Assembly (NCBI GenBank): GCA_037367405.1 | Contig: JAZKJV010000383.1 | Location: forward strand, 434,001 to 498,000 | Direction of reading: 5' to 3' | DNA length: 64,000 nt | Source: Ottelia alismoides | Taxonomy: Eukaryota; Streptophyta; Magnoliopsida; Alismatales; Hydrocharitaceae | Part shown: positions 22,201 to 32,494 of the stretch, one piece after another | Layout: every line of letters begins with the position of its first letter | Position numbering within the stretch: position 1 is the first letter of the stretch | Program-made: the position numbers and the translations under genes | The notes under the pieces: generated by a model | Told to the model about the DNA's origin: nothing | What the model saw: the letters and a program-made list of their open reading frames with translations, nothing else | The model's database searches: none

Positions 22201-25200
22201 GCATGTTCTCCTTTGTCATTTCCCTAGTGACCTAGTTCACGGACAAGCAAAGCAAGAAAATTTGGTTGCCTTATGCTCGATACCAAATGAATATCTGGTT
22301 TCTTTCAGACGGTACATTATCAATTAAATGTGTCCTGGATTTGGCTGTAAGGGACAACTTTGTTCTTCTCTGTCTTGTAACATTGTTGGCAATATTCGCA
22401 ATAATTTAAAGAGAAGTTGAGGTTGAATTAGTACTAATTCATGTATCCACGCTTTCCTCTAATAAGCTATCTTATGTTGAACTTTATTTAGACTTTGATA
22501 ATCCCTAGCTGGTAATGGCATATCAAGCAAGAACTTATCATGTGCATTCTATGTTAATGTGTTAGAGAACACATGGTGATTTTGTTTTCCTCTTTGTTGC
22601 ACTTTGGATAATTTTGTACGTTGTTCTGCAACTCCTACTATATGATGTACTCTTTTTAAAAAAAATCTCACTGGATAGATAGCTGAAAGCATAAACTTTT
22701 TTATTGAATATGCAGGTAGATGCTGCTCTTGATCTTAGTCATACACAAAATATTGGAAGAATGATCAAGGCCCATTTCCCCCATTCTCAGGTTTGGTTTA
22801 NNNNNNNNNNNNNNNNNNNNNNNNNNNNNNNNNNNNNNNNNNNNNNNNNNNNNNNNNNNNNNNNNNNNNNNNNNNNNNNNNNNNNNNNNNNNNNNNNNNN
22901 TAAAACAAAGAAACCTCTATGTAAAAGTTGGCCGAGTAGTCGTCCCGATCAGTCGGGATGACCGACTAATGGCCGACTAGGCTTAGTCGAGTCGGCTACC
23001 CCCCGACTCGACTAGTCGAACCGACTAGTCGGCCTATTCGGACGACTTTTACAATAATGGGGGTCAGTTACGAAGTCAGTGGCCCTTGAATTGGAGCTAT
23101 GAAAGATTCTCCTGGTTCACAGGAGAGAGCTTTGCTTAAGGCGAGGTGTGCAAAGGTTTGTGACGCCAGAGAAAGTCAGGCTCGAGACTTTGCAGGATAC
23201 ATGATACTTATGTAAAGGAGGCCCAAGGTATATGTGGGCAACAATTAGAGCATTGCTAACGAAGATAAGATGACTGAGGTGGAGTGGTGGCAGAGGTCGA
23301 GCCAATCCTGGCTTATGTAGGGGGATGTGAATATCGTGTTTCTTTCATGCTATGGTCAACTGGAGATGCCGAAGGAACCTTTCTCACTTTATTACAATTG
23401 GGAAGGAGAAGTTTTATGGTGATCAGGAGGTACGAACTGTATTTGTAGATCGTTAGTGGGCCATTGAGGTGTGAGCATGCTTTCACAAGATCAAGCGTAA
23501 GGTTTGATTTGTGAATTGGTCCGTAGGAAGTCCTCTATGTGATTTTTGACCTAACTACTAATTATTTGCTTAACCCTAATGGTTTATGGTTTTTATTCAG
23601 TGAATTCCAGTATGCGGTAGAGGTGGATTTCGTGGCCTTAATTATTTTTGGCAAGGGAATCTGAGGTTTGAGAGGTTCTATGAGTAGTTTCTGCCCCTTA
23701 AGAGGGAAACAATGCATCAAATCAAGGACTTTGGTCCCATCACATCACATTATCAAATGCGGTTTATCTTATCATGACCAAGGTGCTTGTCAATCATATT
23801 AAGACGGTTTTATGTCTATTATTCCATAGGATGTGCATTCATACTTAATATGCAACTGCCTGATAGCATTATTATGGCAATCGAGATTACTACAGACAGG
23901 AAAAAGGCGGAAAACCAAAGGGATGCTTTGGAAAGTGGATTTCATCAAGAGTTATGATTGTGTTTTTGCATCATTTATAAGAGGGGATTTCTAAAGATTT
24001 GGTTGGCATGGATGAAGCGGCACACTACGTCATCTTGCTTGAAACTGGTGAGTGGTAGGCTTGGGGAGGTTGTTTTTTAAAACACAGAAGGGTGTCGAAA
24101 AAATATCCCACTTGAGTGTCCATGGTGTGCAAAGGTTTCACTTGTTCTTTACGTGCACTGGTTCTAGAATTATGGGATATTTCTTAGCTTACATGTACAA
24201 AGTGGAAAGTATAAGAACACAAAGAAAGAAGCAAAAAATGCAGTTCGTGAGACGAAGATGAAGATTTTGTAACATTTGTATGCGATCCTTCACTCGATAG
24301 AAGATGTAACAGATATTTTAAAGTTAGCTAAGACCTGGGTAAGAAGGACCAATGATCTTATACAAGTTATGTGCATCCAGATGGGAATGAAAGGATGTTC
24401 CTGGTTATTGATGATATGCAGTCAAGGTAGAAAAGTTAATGATGTATGCTTTTCATGGAGAATGGTGTTTTGATATCAACTTTGGGGAGATTGTATATTC
24501 TGGATTCATGAATTGTGCTTATTATCAGCATATTCAAAGGGTTTATATGAGTGAGGCTTTGGAATTTTATAAAGTCTTGGAAGCAGTGTAACCAGGAGAC
24601 ATCGCATGGATGTTTGGAAGATGTTGGGGGAAGTACACATTAATTGGTTCATGAAGCTATTCAATATTGTTTAACAAAGCAAGAAGATATTAAATGATTA
24701 GGAAAAGGTACTGTGATACCTTTTGTATAAGAACAAAGATGACGTAAATTTTGCAAACTATAACAACGTCAAATTTGCTTTTGATATAACAAAGTTGTGG
24801 GAAAATAATTGAGAAGAGTTTGAGATAAGTTTTCCCAGTATCATAGAAGCAGTTTGGTTTCATGCATAGTACATTTACTAATGAAGTCATACACCTTCTC
24901 GGATGTTTGATGGAAGTTTTTATAATAAGAAAGCACCTTCATGGTTCAGCTCCTACTCAATGGAGGATCTTATACTCGACGATAAGGGAGCAAGAGAGGA
25001 TGAAAGTTGATGAAGGCCAGATGATTGCTCGACGAATGGGGAGAGCATCTCAACAGGTGAATCGGGCTGCTATTGGGGAGCTGTAGCAGATCGCTGGGGA
25101 GCTCCCTAACCCTGTTTGGAAATCCAGGTACGCAGGGACATGGTTGCAGTGTGGAGGTTGTAACTACATTGCTTGTTGATGTCGGGACCTGGTAAAGTGC

Positions 25201-28200
25201 TTCGTATCGGGAAAATTCGGCGATAGGCAGAGATCATGTCCTGGTAGAAAGGTGTGCTATCCTATTGTGTGTGACTTCGAAGGCAGAAGGGAGGGTATCA
25301 TTCTTTTAGTGAGGTAAGGAAGGCCTTGCAGAAGATTGAATGTGAAGAGATACTCTCGAATGACTTATCGAGAGGGCAATGATCTGATCTTGATTTCTGA
25401 CATCCAATTTCCCATTCCGTGGATTTGTGATTACCCATTTGAGGTTGGCTGCTACACCTGGAAATTAATCAGCTTGACATTTTGATGAGAAATCTTGGCT
25501 AGGTTCTGGTGAACGCCGAGGAATTCAAGTCATCGATCGGGGAAGTGGAAGAGTCGATGCTAGGCAAAGGAGAAGTTAAAGGGTCGTCGGAGGGCTTAGG
25601 GTTGGAACTTTTTGGTTACTCATCGAAACGGGCGCCTCCTCCCATTGCAGATGATTTTTTAGAAAAGGACAATTTGGTGTCCCCAAGAAATGATTTCTCA
25701 TGTTCATATGCAAATGTGATAGCATCTCGATCACCTCGGGTCGGATTTCTGAAATAGTCAGATCACATCTATGAATGTGCCTCACGTTTAGGTTCTCTAA
25801 TCTCGAACTCTTCTTTCGCTCAAGTTCATCTTGGCCTGATTATGGAGTCTAATAGTAAGGGATCTCTTATTGACTCTATTGTGTTAAGCCCTAATCTTAT
25901 CAATAGGCCTAATCCTGTGGCTACTGAGATGGCTGACAATCACTTTACCGAGCGATAAACACTGAGCAATACAACATGCTTGAATCAAGGTATGATCTCT
26001 CCATCTCTAAGAAGCTTGGGACCCCATCATCAGGGTAGCTCCACCTCCTTATCCGAAGCGTCTGGCCTCTGCTTGTAGAGGTTTCCAATACCTTCAGCCC
26101 CCAAATCTCACCAACTTGGAGGTGGAGCAAGCTGTACATCAAGCAAAAACTACGGAAATCACGCATTCATCAACGAGTATCATTCTCGAGAGCACTATTG
26201 GTTGATTTGATAGATGAAAGTGCTAAGAAAGATGCCTCGATAGGATCTGTTGATTCCATTGAGGGTCTATATTGCGATGGGGATACTATGATCTCAGTGA
26301 ACCAATTACCACTTGATGACAAAGCTTCATCCACGTTACTTAATATGCCACTTATCGAGACTTTGGTGACCAATATGGACTTGGTTCGCAAATTTAGGGG
26401 GTGATTCTTACGTTCAATGAGAATTATCATGGAACCTAAGGGGTAGAAGTGGAGGGTTTTTGCTGCCATTCGAGGGGAACGGAGGCTGGATTTTCTTCTG
26501 TTGCAGTAGACTAAGATACACTCGTGGAGTGATCAGATCTGGAATTCACAGAAAGGCCCATCTCTCTGAAACTTCTGCGCCATAGATTCTTGTGGGAGTG
26601 CAGGTAGTATACTCAGGGGATGGAGTAAAGGCCATTAAGCACTGACTAATAAGGTTGGGGCGTGTCATATTCTCTTGATATTTTTCACGAATGCTGCAGA
26701 TGGAACTGAACTCTTTCTCTGCCATGTGTATGGACCTATTTAGGCCTCATTACAAACCAACCTATGGGAGGAAATGGGCCAGCTTAGGGAAGAGTTTTAT
26801 GAGGTTTCCTGCATTCCTGGGGTGACTTCAATGTGACCCTCTCGTTGATGATCGACCAGGCAGGAGGTGTGGTTAGGACCACGGTTCTCAGGAGTTCATT
26901 GACATTGTGGGTGAGTTGAATCTTGAAGTTCCAGATGCCCAAAATGACTGATTCACATGAAGTAACATATCTTTTCAGTCGCACATTGATTGTTTCTTGA
27001 TATCCCCTGAATGTCTTCAATGTTTTCAACTGCAATGGGTAATGGCCGCCATGCCTCATGCCCATTTGGATCACACACCATTCCGTTGGATCTCGGGAGA
27101 TGATATTGCTCGTTGGTCCTCCATGTTTCGATTCGAGAGATTTTGGACACTGGAGGAAGGCTTTTGTGTTATGGTGGCCACATTTTCGAGATCTTGCAAG
27201 GCGCATGGTTCTGCAACTAGACAATCCTTCTAATTTTGGCAGCTCTCCACAGGCCACCCATTGATTTCAAGTGGGACTCAAGCAGGTTAAGATTGGAAAG
27301 AAGAAAGAACATGTTGGTTGCTTCTGATCTATTAAAAGAAATGGGAATCTAGGAGCTATGACGGAAGACAGAAGACCATTTTGTGCATCAATCTATCATT
27401 TTGGACGAGAGCATGAAGACTTAATTGGAATGGAAGCAAAGATTCCGTCAGAGATGGTTGAAGGAAGGTGATGTGAATACCAAATTCTTCCATACAATGC
27501 CTGTTGCTAGGAGGAAGAAATTTATTCATTCTGTTGTGGTAGATGACATCTCCTTCATAGGAAATAAGGTGTTGGGTAGTGTTGACCCTGATTATTTCCA
27601 CTGTCTTAGCAGGTGTGGACCCTCCAGCCCTTGGTTATGGAGAGGTAGAGATGTTAACAAGATCACACAATAAGGTGATTGATATGATTGGTCCTGATTA
27701 TTTCTGTTGTCTTAGCAGTTGGACCCTACAGCCCTTGGTTATGGAGAGGTAGAAATGTTAACAAGATCACACAGACACAATGCAATGAGCTTACTTCCCC
27801 TATCCACATGCAGGTGGTTCAAGATGCCTTAGTGCATCTTGATGCAAATAGCACACCGGGTTCAGATGGTTTTCATGTGGCTTTTTATAGATTGTTCTTA
27901 GATGTTCTTAAGGATGATACTATGGCGGTTGTTAACGAATTTCATAGAGCCAATTGTGGTCTTGAATTAATGAAATAGAGCACTCATTTTTCTCTTACCC
28001 AAACTCCAGGAAGATTACAGGACCATCATGCCATCCAATGGTATCTACCTCATCTTGACGAAGGTGCTTGCTAATCGCCTTCGATGAGTGTTGCATGGTA
28101 TCATCTCCCTCTATCAGATGGTTTTCATTCCGGGTTGATGTGTGATGGGCAATTTAGTTATAGCTAATGAGATTGTCATGGATTGGAAGAGGTTTTATAC

Positions 28201-31041
28201 TAGGGGCCTTATTTGGAAGATTGACTTCTCAAAGGCATATGACAGTGAAAATTTATTTGGTTAGTGTTCAGGAGAAGGGGATTTTCGTACACTTGGATTT
28301 CATGTATGAAACAATGTATCATAACTACCTCCTTCTCGATCTTGGTGAACTGTAAGCAAGAGGATGGCCACTTCCAGCCATAAAAGGAATTTAGCATACT
28401 TTCCCCCTCACTCCCCTCATTTTGGTGATTATTGCAGACAGTCTAAACATTCTTGAAAGGAAAGTTGTTTTTGTTGGCTTCTCCTCCAGTCTAAAATAAA
28501 CAAGAGCAAATGTGCACTTGCCCCTTTTCAAACTTTTGTTGCTCTTTGAATGATTGGCTTTCTCCTAATGGGATTGTTATTGTTTTTTTCATGGGGATTG
28601 TTGTTGTGTGGAGAACATGTTGATTCACATCGGGTTCTTTATGAGGCTTGGTCATTCTAATTAGTTTTTCTTCATTTATAAATTTATAATACATTATAAG
28701 GTGTGACTCACCTCGAGCTAACACTCACTTTCTCTTCAAAAAAAGAAAGAAAGCAACTCCATCTGATATTCATTCATTTTGTAGGAGGATTATAATACTG
28801 TGCATGGAGAAATCGTGTGGAGGATTCTAGAGAAAGGGGTTCCCATTTTATGTGCCGATTTGATAAAATAACTGTATGACCAAGAAACAATTTGTCTAAG
28901 GACTCCAATTGGTCGGTGGATCATTTTGATTCGATATCAGTCCACATCAAGGGATCAACACAGAATCCTTACCTTTTTACCTTGGTTGTGGACTAAATAA
29001 CTAAGCACATAAAATGAGAGGTACCTTGCTACATGTTTGCATATGATATTGTTATAGTGGATTAACAAAAGATAGAGTCAAGGAAAATTTTGAGTTTTGG
29101 AGGAGGCTTTGGAGTGTAAGGGTTTCTGACAAAGTATATAACTAAGATGGAGTATATTGAATGTAAGCTTAAAGACAAGGAAGCTAGTTATGTAATATAG
29201 GTAAAGCTTTTCTATAAGTATGGGTCTATAAGCAATCTAAGCCTTGTACAATATATCCAAATATGTAGATGTATAGGATGCATTACCTTGATTCCTAAAG
29301 CTAAAAAATTTCTAACAAAAGAGAAGGCATAGCAATGCAAAGGGGTGCATGGGCCTCCAAATATGCTGATGCATACCTAAATACCAAAAAACTCTACCAA
29401 ATTTTAGGGTCACAAAAAAGGTAAAATGTTTAATATCAAAAGAGGTGAGAAGGGTGTGCATGTCAATCACTGTTGGAAAAGTCGCCCAACTGGTTCGACT
29501 AGTATAGCCATTGGGGTGGGCGATTGAGTATTGACTAAGTCGACTAGTCGACCGATTTTAGCTTGGAGACACCATATTTTAACTGTTTATGTTTTTTTCA
29601 AAAGCAAACTTATTCTAATGAACTTAATGTTTTATTTGAATTCAATTACTTCTATTCTTTCATTCATTATGATAGTATAAAAAAGAAACAAATCTATGTA
29701 AATATATAAAAAATATATGTATAAAAATGATTTATATATTTAAAATAAATAAAAATTTCAAAGACGATTAAAAACTGACTAAATCCGATTAGTCGTCCGA
29801 ATGCTGATTAATCCAACCCGGTCGACCGAATACTGACAGCTGATTTTTGCAATATTGATGTCAATTCGCCTGCAGACTGAGGTGCCACGAAGAATACTTG
29901 ATTCAAAGAAAACACTTCTCTGCTAAATACCCTCCCAGTTTTAGGTAACGGACTTAAAAACTTAATGATGTGATCTTAAAAGAACATGAATGCTCCAAAG
30001 AGATATTTGCACAAGTTTCTTGAGATCTTTAAGACTGGCAGCTTCTTTGAAGAAAATATCCAAAGTGATGTAGTTTAAAGGTGCACAAGAATGTTATAGT
30101 GAAAGAGCATGTATTAATAAAACTACTGGAGCCAACGAAGTAGGTATGTTTGCAAGGGAAGAAAGTAGGTTGGTGGATTGTTGGAGAAGAAAGATGCTCA
30201 GGTGGGTTCTCGGAGGAAGGGAGAAGACAAATGTGGGTCTTGGGGATTCGGAAGCCAATCATTCAATGTGTTGATATGCCTTGAATCCTAACCATCCGAC
30301 CTTGGTTAAAGAACCGCCGTCTGCACCCCTGTTGTCATACCATACCTCAACAAGACGGGGGTCTCGCTAGTATATGGAGTAATATATGAACGGGTAACAT
30401 ACGTCGAAATTTTTTATGATAGGTTCTATTTATATTCAGGTATACGGATCCATTTGTATATGGGATCCATCTATACCGGAGTAAAATATAAATTTCCTAG
30501 AGTTAGGGCTCTCTGTATCTTTCGTATTCCTTCTTTCTCCACATAGTGAAAACCCATCGTCGTCGCCCAAGGACGTAGCCAAGTTACAGGTGATCCTTGT
30601 ATATCCGTGTCTTCAAGCTTGCGTTATTGATCTTGTTTGTGAGTGCATCCACTATTCACAACACAATGAGAGTCCTATGTATTTATTTCTCGGTAATATC
30701 TATATCAGAATATTCTCAGATGGTACTAAAAATACGTCTGGAAGTATTCATTTTTCGATCTATCAAATATGCTACAATCTGAACATATTAATATTTTCAA
30801 TACTGCCATTTACACTAAATATTTTTTTGTTGAATACTTTCACTTATAGTCCCAGCTGTCGTGCTTTGTACCATCTGCTTTTAACAAATATCCAATCATA
30901 TATGAATATGTATCCATTTTGCAGTTCATTGTGGTGTCTCTGAAAGAAGGAATGTTCAACAATGCAAATGTCCTTTTCCGAACTAAGTTTGTTGATGGAG
31001 TGTCAACAGTCCAGAGAACTGTTGCTCCAAAGCAAAAATGA
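8776..31041 (+). CDS. SMC2: SMC2, condensin core ATPase, C-terminal third (eight exons)
   Basis: SMC2 is the ATPase subunit of condensin that pairs with SMC4 to compact chromosomes. Exons: 8776-8916, 9057-9224, 9324-9508, 9654-9748, 9832-9920, 9996-10220, 22716-22790 and 30925-31041 (TGA). All are bounded by GT and AG and joined phases agree except as noted. They encode the returning coiled coil, then the C-terminal ATPase lobe with ABC signature [13 protein letters not shown] and Walker B LYILDEVDAALD, and end in [16 protein letters not shown]. About 364 of some 1175 residues are covered. The N-terminal lobe and hinge must lie left of the window, or are lost. Exon 4 has one base too many in a run of seven A. 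Exon 6 has one base too few where GG is expected (near 10003). Either change breaks the frame. They may be assembly errors or may mark a pseudogene. Confidence 0.85.
10390..10640. repeat. TGCCTCGAGG-rich repeat in SMC2 intron
   Basis: CCTCGAGGCA at 10488-10497 and TGCCTCGAGG at 10512-10521 form a perfect 10-base inverted repeat with a short loop. The same word occurs in the insert at 7484-7827, so this may be a fragment of the same hAT-like family. Its ends are not defined. Confidence 0.4.
11034..11726. mobile_element. non-autonomous hAT element with 8-base TSD
   Basis: The 693-base element begins TAGGGCTGGCTATCGAGTC and ends with the near-perfect inverse GACTCAATAGCCAACCCTA. Both sides carry the direct repeat CTAGACAT (11026-11033 and 11727-11734), the 8-base duplication made by hAT transposases. 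Each end holds about 150 bases of the overlapping words GAGCTCG and GGCTCG, likely transposase-binding sites. The middle is AT-rich and non-coding. Open frames within it are products of the repeat. Confidence 0.88.
12163..12353 (+). mobile_element. short copia-type LTR followed by a primer-binding site
   Basis: TGTTGAGAATC opens the LTR. A direct repeat of about 30 bases built on AAACCCTAGGGGTAGAT occurs twice near its start. A TATA box (TATATAA, 12295-12301) and a leader follow. Immediately after its end, TTGATATCAGACGCC resembles the initiator-methionine tRNA binding site of plant retrotransposons. No gag or pol follows, and no partner LTR was found. Confidence 0.6.
12354..12643. other. C-rich stretch between LTR and ycf2 fragment
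   Basis: About 290 bases of pyrimidine-rich, proline-codon-like sequence without a recognisable product. It may be the leader or start of gag of the LTR element. The open frames on the opposite strand are low-complexity glycine runs. Confidence 0.4.
12644..13100 (+). pseudogene. ycf2: nuclear plastid insertion: fragment of ycf2
   Basis: The frame opening at 12618 matches, from about residue 14 on, the plastid-encoded giant protein Ycf2. Blocks include [36 protein letters not shown] and [18 protein letters not shown]. Similarity stops after FPFYV near 13097. Ycf2 is about 2,000 residues long and plastid-made, so these 150 residues in a nuclear, transposon-filled intron are a transferred fragment. 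The frame is still open, which suggests a fairly recent transfer. Transfer through mitochondrial DNA is possible. Confidence 0.88.
13180..14854 (-). pseudogene. LINE C ORF2, RT palm to zinc-binding C-terminus
   Basis: Starting at the right edge next to the solo LTR, one frame spells VNGSQEGG and [13 protein letters not shown], then [10 protein letters not shown], the catalytic YADD box (about 14625-14647). After frameshifts come the RT thumb region and then the C-terminal domain with [14 protein letters not shown] and [18 protein letters not shown] (CxxC...HxxxxxC). The end shows [16 protein letters not shown], the same tail block as in LINE A. Confidence 0.82.
14887..17347 (+). repeat. serial array of short hairpins within the solo LTR
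   Basis: At least twenty successive inverted repeats with perfect or near-perfect arms and mostly 3-4 base loops fill the LTR. Examples: 14887-14905 (8-bp arms), 15450-15466 (7), 15601-15621 (9), 15740-15758 (8), 15891-15909 (8, within an outer 10-bp stem 15861-15927), 16065-16092 (12), 16121-16143 (10), 16161-16201 (17 of 19), 16240-16260 (9), 16307-16325 (8), 16367-16385 (8), 16499-16526 (12), 16595-16621 (12), 16770-16789 (8), 17023-17041 (8), 17212-17255 (nested) and 17313-17331 (8). Loops are often GTG, TGG or ATG. Function unknown. Confidence 0.8.
16802..16809 (+). promoter_or_regulatory. TATA box of the solo LTR
   Basis: TATAAATA precedes a CT-rich leader and marks the U3/R side of the LTR. 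The hairpin array lies mostly upstream of it, in U3. Confidence 0.65.
17376..19212 (-). pseudogene. LINE C ORF2, endonuclease and first RT motifs
   Basis: ORF2 begins with the ATG at 19212. [17 protein letters not shown] and FILQETKL are the first endonuclease blocks, and [17 protein letters not shown] follows. After frameshifts the frame 18609-18145 holds the linker ending in [12 protein letters not shown]. The frame 18089-17373 holds [40 protein letters not shown] and [13 protein letters not shown], the N-terminal RT motifs. [17 protein letters not shown] sits at about 17430-17490. The solo LTR then interrupts the sequence. Confidence 0.85.
19806..21235 (-). pseudogene. LINE C ORF1 with two zinc knuckles
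   Basis: The frame 20711-19806 contains [14 protein letters not shown] and [14 protein letters not shown], two intact CX2CX4HX4C knuckles typical of nucleic-acid-binding ORF1 proteins. The knuckles lie near the N-terminus of this open piece, and the ORF continues upstream, shifted, to about 21150. A run of about 28 C on the plus strand (G on the coding strand) gives a polyglycine tract after GAAQAP. The start codon of the original ORF1 is uncertain. Confidence 0.72.
19866..19893. repeat. poly-C/poly-G run of about 28 bases
   Basis: A single uninterrupted C run lies inside LINE C ORF1, with a shorter C run near 19627-19640. Its length may be inexact because such runs are hard to sequence. Confidence 0.85.
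21241..22715 (+). other. SMC2 intron, ordinary AT-rich sequence
   Basis: No coding remnant recognised. Two stretches near 21289-21350 and 21440-21510 repeat each other (TGTTACAT...TGGCCTTACA...GATGAAAT...ATGTTTATGGTGTG). The stretch ends in TTGAATATGCAG, the acceptor for SMC2 exon 7. Confidence 0.5.
22716..22790 (+). CDS. SMC2: SMC2 exon 7 (D-loop region)
   Basis: The 75-base exon encodes [16 protein letters not shown] and continues to FPHSQ, completing the Walker B/D-loop block begun at the end of exon 6 (ILDE). It is flanked by CAG and GTTTGG. It sits 12.5 kb from exon 6 and 8.1 kb from exon 8, yet is fully conserved. Confidence 0.92.
22801..22900. other. assembly gap of 100 N
   Basis: Exactly 100 N, the usual placeholder of unknown true length. 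The open frame running through it is an artefact. Confidence 0.99.
22914..23059. mobile_element. hAT-like element with GACTAGTCGG motifs, next to the gap
   Basis: The ends resemble inverted repeats (GTAAAAGTTGGCC and GGACGACTTTTAC). The interior is packed with GACTAGTCG-type palindromes. The end sequence and motif match the element at 29468-29857. No target duplication was found, possibly because of the nearby gap. Confidence 0.55.
23100..24480 (+). pseudogene. LINE D, heavily decayed RT region
   Basis: Translations with many stops and shifts still resemble LINE blocks: RSSQSWLM then GDVN near 23300, a DFGPI block and a TKVLVNHIK block near 23745-23815, and [15 protein letters not shown] near 23930. 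The last is the RT motif seen in LINE C as [13 protein letters not shown]. It lies in the last SMC2 intron. No intact frame remains. Confidence 0.55.
25130..25260 (+). pseudogene. LINE E ORF1 zinc-knuckle remnant
   Basis: One frame reads [11 protein letters not shown], a stop, then [20 protein letters not shown]. It aligns with the paired knuckles of LINE C ([14 protein letters not shown]), with the histidine replaced by aspartate and a cysteine lost. Confidence 0.5.
26820..27250 (+). pseudogene. LINE E endonuclease remnant
   Basis: A GDFNVTL-like block near 26820 is followed by the [13 protein letters not shown] block at 27067 and [18 protein letters not shown]. The order equals that in LINE B (SDHTPLLWYS, then FRFERAWLLEEEF). 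Stops and shifts break it. Confidence 0.7.
27425..28260 (+). pseudogene. LINE E linker and RT N-terminal motifs
   Basis: [20 protein letters not shown] and [16 protein letters not shown] form the block before the RT. A frame at 27811-27978 then holds [19 protein letters not shown] and [13 protein letters not shown]. Further RT motifs follow in other frames up to about 28255. A tandem duplication separates the two blocks. Confidence 0.75.
27582..27775 (+). repeat. imperfect tandem duplication of about 100 bases in LINE E
   Basis: The stretch CCTGATTATTTC...CTTAGCAG...CAGCCCTTGGTTATGGAGAG...AACAAGATCACACA occurs at about 27586-27670 and again at 27693-27774 with scattered differences, so the duplication is not recent. 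Confidence 0.85.
28400..29467. other. SMC2 intron, no gene seen
   Basis: AT-rich sequence with no frame resembling a known family and no clear repeat ends. Confidence 0.5.
29468..29857. mobile_element. non-autonomous hAT element with 8-base TSD
   Basis: The direct repeat ATGTCAAT lies at 29460-29467 and 29858-29865. The element starts CACTGTTGGAAAAGTCG and ends in an imperfect inverse (TTTTTGCAATATTG). GACTAGTCGAC-type words cluster at both ends around an AT-rich core. No coding capacity. It belongs to the same family as the element beside the assembly gap. Confidence 0.82.
30360..30720 (+). mobile_element. probable copia LTR fragment
   Basis: The leader-like end CCACATAGTGAAAACCC followed by GTCGTCGCCCAAGGACGTAG resembles the R/U5 region of many plant copia LTRs. 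No partner LTR, primer-binding site or coding part is seen, so the limits are guesses. Confidence 0.4.
30925..31041 (+). CDS. SMC2: SMC2 last exon
   Basis: After TTTTGCAG the exon encodes [20 protein letters not shown], then [18 protein letters not shown] and TGA (31039-31041). This is the conserved C-terminal strand and tail of SMC2. It continues in frame from exon 7 (PHSQ). Confidence 0.92.
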   Translation, partial: FIVVSLKEGMFNNANVLFRTKFVDGVSTVQRTVAPKQK

Positions 31042-32494
31042 GCCTTCTGCCGTAAGTTGAAGTTTCTTTCATGGTAAACTTCTTTCTCCTTTTTCTATTT
31101 ACTAGCTCTGTATACTTATCAATGACCTCAATAAGCGCTTCCCCCTAATTGCTTAAAGCTGTTTCATGATAAAAAGATGTACTTTGAGCTCCACTATACT
31201 TGTATCATTTTTTCCATATGTGTTTATTTTTGTGCATAGGCTAGATGTCATTCTTGGCTGAATCTGTGTTTTCGTGATCTGAAGTAATCATTTTGTTGAT
31301 TATCAGCCCTGTGCTAGCGGTTGTTGTCATCTCAGCTCGAGATGTCAGGGAAAGGCTGTAGGACAACTATTGGGTGAATCTGCAGCAATAAGCAGCAGGT
31401 CCTGTATGTTAATCGGCTGGTGTATCTCAGAGCAGGTCGGAAGGAGGAATCGATATTGATACCAGTTATAGTTAATCACTTTGTGGGCTGGGTCATATTC
31501 TTCTAGTGAGAACTACTGATAACAACATCGTCTGCATAATGACGGCTTGTTAAAAAGATTTAATGAAAATTGTCTTATGGACTGGTAGTATGTTTGTTTT
31601 GAGCAACTCAGCTGTAGCTTAATGTCATGGTCTGTATCTCTTGTTTTCTTGGTTGCCTTAGCTGCATGATTAGTATGATGAGTTCTAATTGAGCGTTTTG
31701 TTGACAATCAAATAGTCTAACTGTAATTGTGACTTGAATTGTTGATCTCAAGCAGAGGCAAAAAACCTCGAATCATGAAGAAGTGAGTGCGCATGCACAC
31801 ATGACAAGAATTGGCACCATATGGATCATCTTAGATTCAAGAGATAAGTATACTTCTCAGCAAGGGATGAAAATGGATAATGTATATATTCATATCCAAC
31901 CTGCTATTGTGTTTGTTTCACATATTTTGGCATTTTTATTCATTTTAAAGTGGATGAGGATATGGATCACTGACATTTGCTAAGATTTCAATTTGTATTC
32001 ATATATCCATTTTTGTAAACAAGTATAATTGTGTATTTATTTATAATTATGTGTAATGGCATAATTGTTATGAAATAAATATATTTGGCATCTTTATTTT
32101 ATGTGTATTCTTTCAAATATTTCTTTTGTATCAAATTTGTATTCGTTTTATATTCTTCGTTTTTATTTGTATTCACATTCTTATTTGTGTTTTAAAATGG
32201 GTAAGGATATAATTATACCTATATTCGTATTTGTATCAACTGTTTTTATCACTATTCTCAGCTCATGTATGAATTTCAGAAGCTCAGCGGTGTGTTATGA
32301 TGCACAGATCCCATGAAACCTTTTTTACTGGTTGAGCTTAGGGAAAGAAAATAAACACCAAAATGTTCCCATGGACTCGGCTACATTTTTTTCTCAGATA
32401 ATGAGGATGTCCCTATTGCTGATCTTTTTATTGTATTCACAAAAAGGAGATTACATAAAATCTTACTAGAAAATGCATTAAATGTATGTAGTTG
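31042..32494 (+). other. SMC2 3' flank, no second gene seen
   Basis: The first few hundred bases probably hold the SMC2 3' untranslated region. Further on, degenerate AT-rich words such as TATTCGTATTTGTAT recur, typical of decayed transposon ends. Confidence 0.45.

Larger units (their letters stand above)
25080..28360 (+). mobile_element. LINE E, decayed, ORF1 to RT
   Basis: The order of remnants is ORF1 knuckle (about 25130-25240), endonuclease (about 26640-27250), linker (27425-27575), then RT (27780-28260), all on the plus strand. The RT portion includes [20 protein letters not shown], then a [24 protein letters not shown] block and [15 protein letters not shown]. It is older than LINE C, judging by its many stops. 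Confidence 0.72.

Noticed and set aside
22704..22961. Open frame spanning the 100-N gap
   Set aside because: The frame exists only because N codons were translated as X. The real content is SMC2 exon 7, the gap and a hAT-like fragment.
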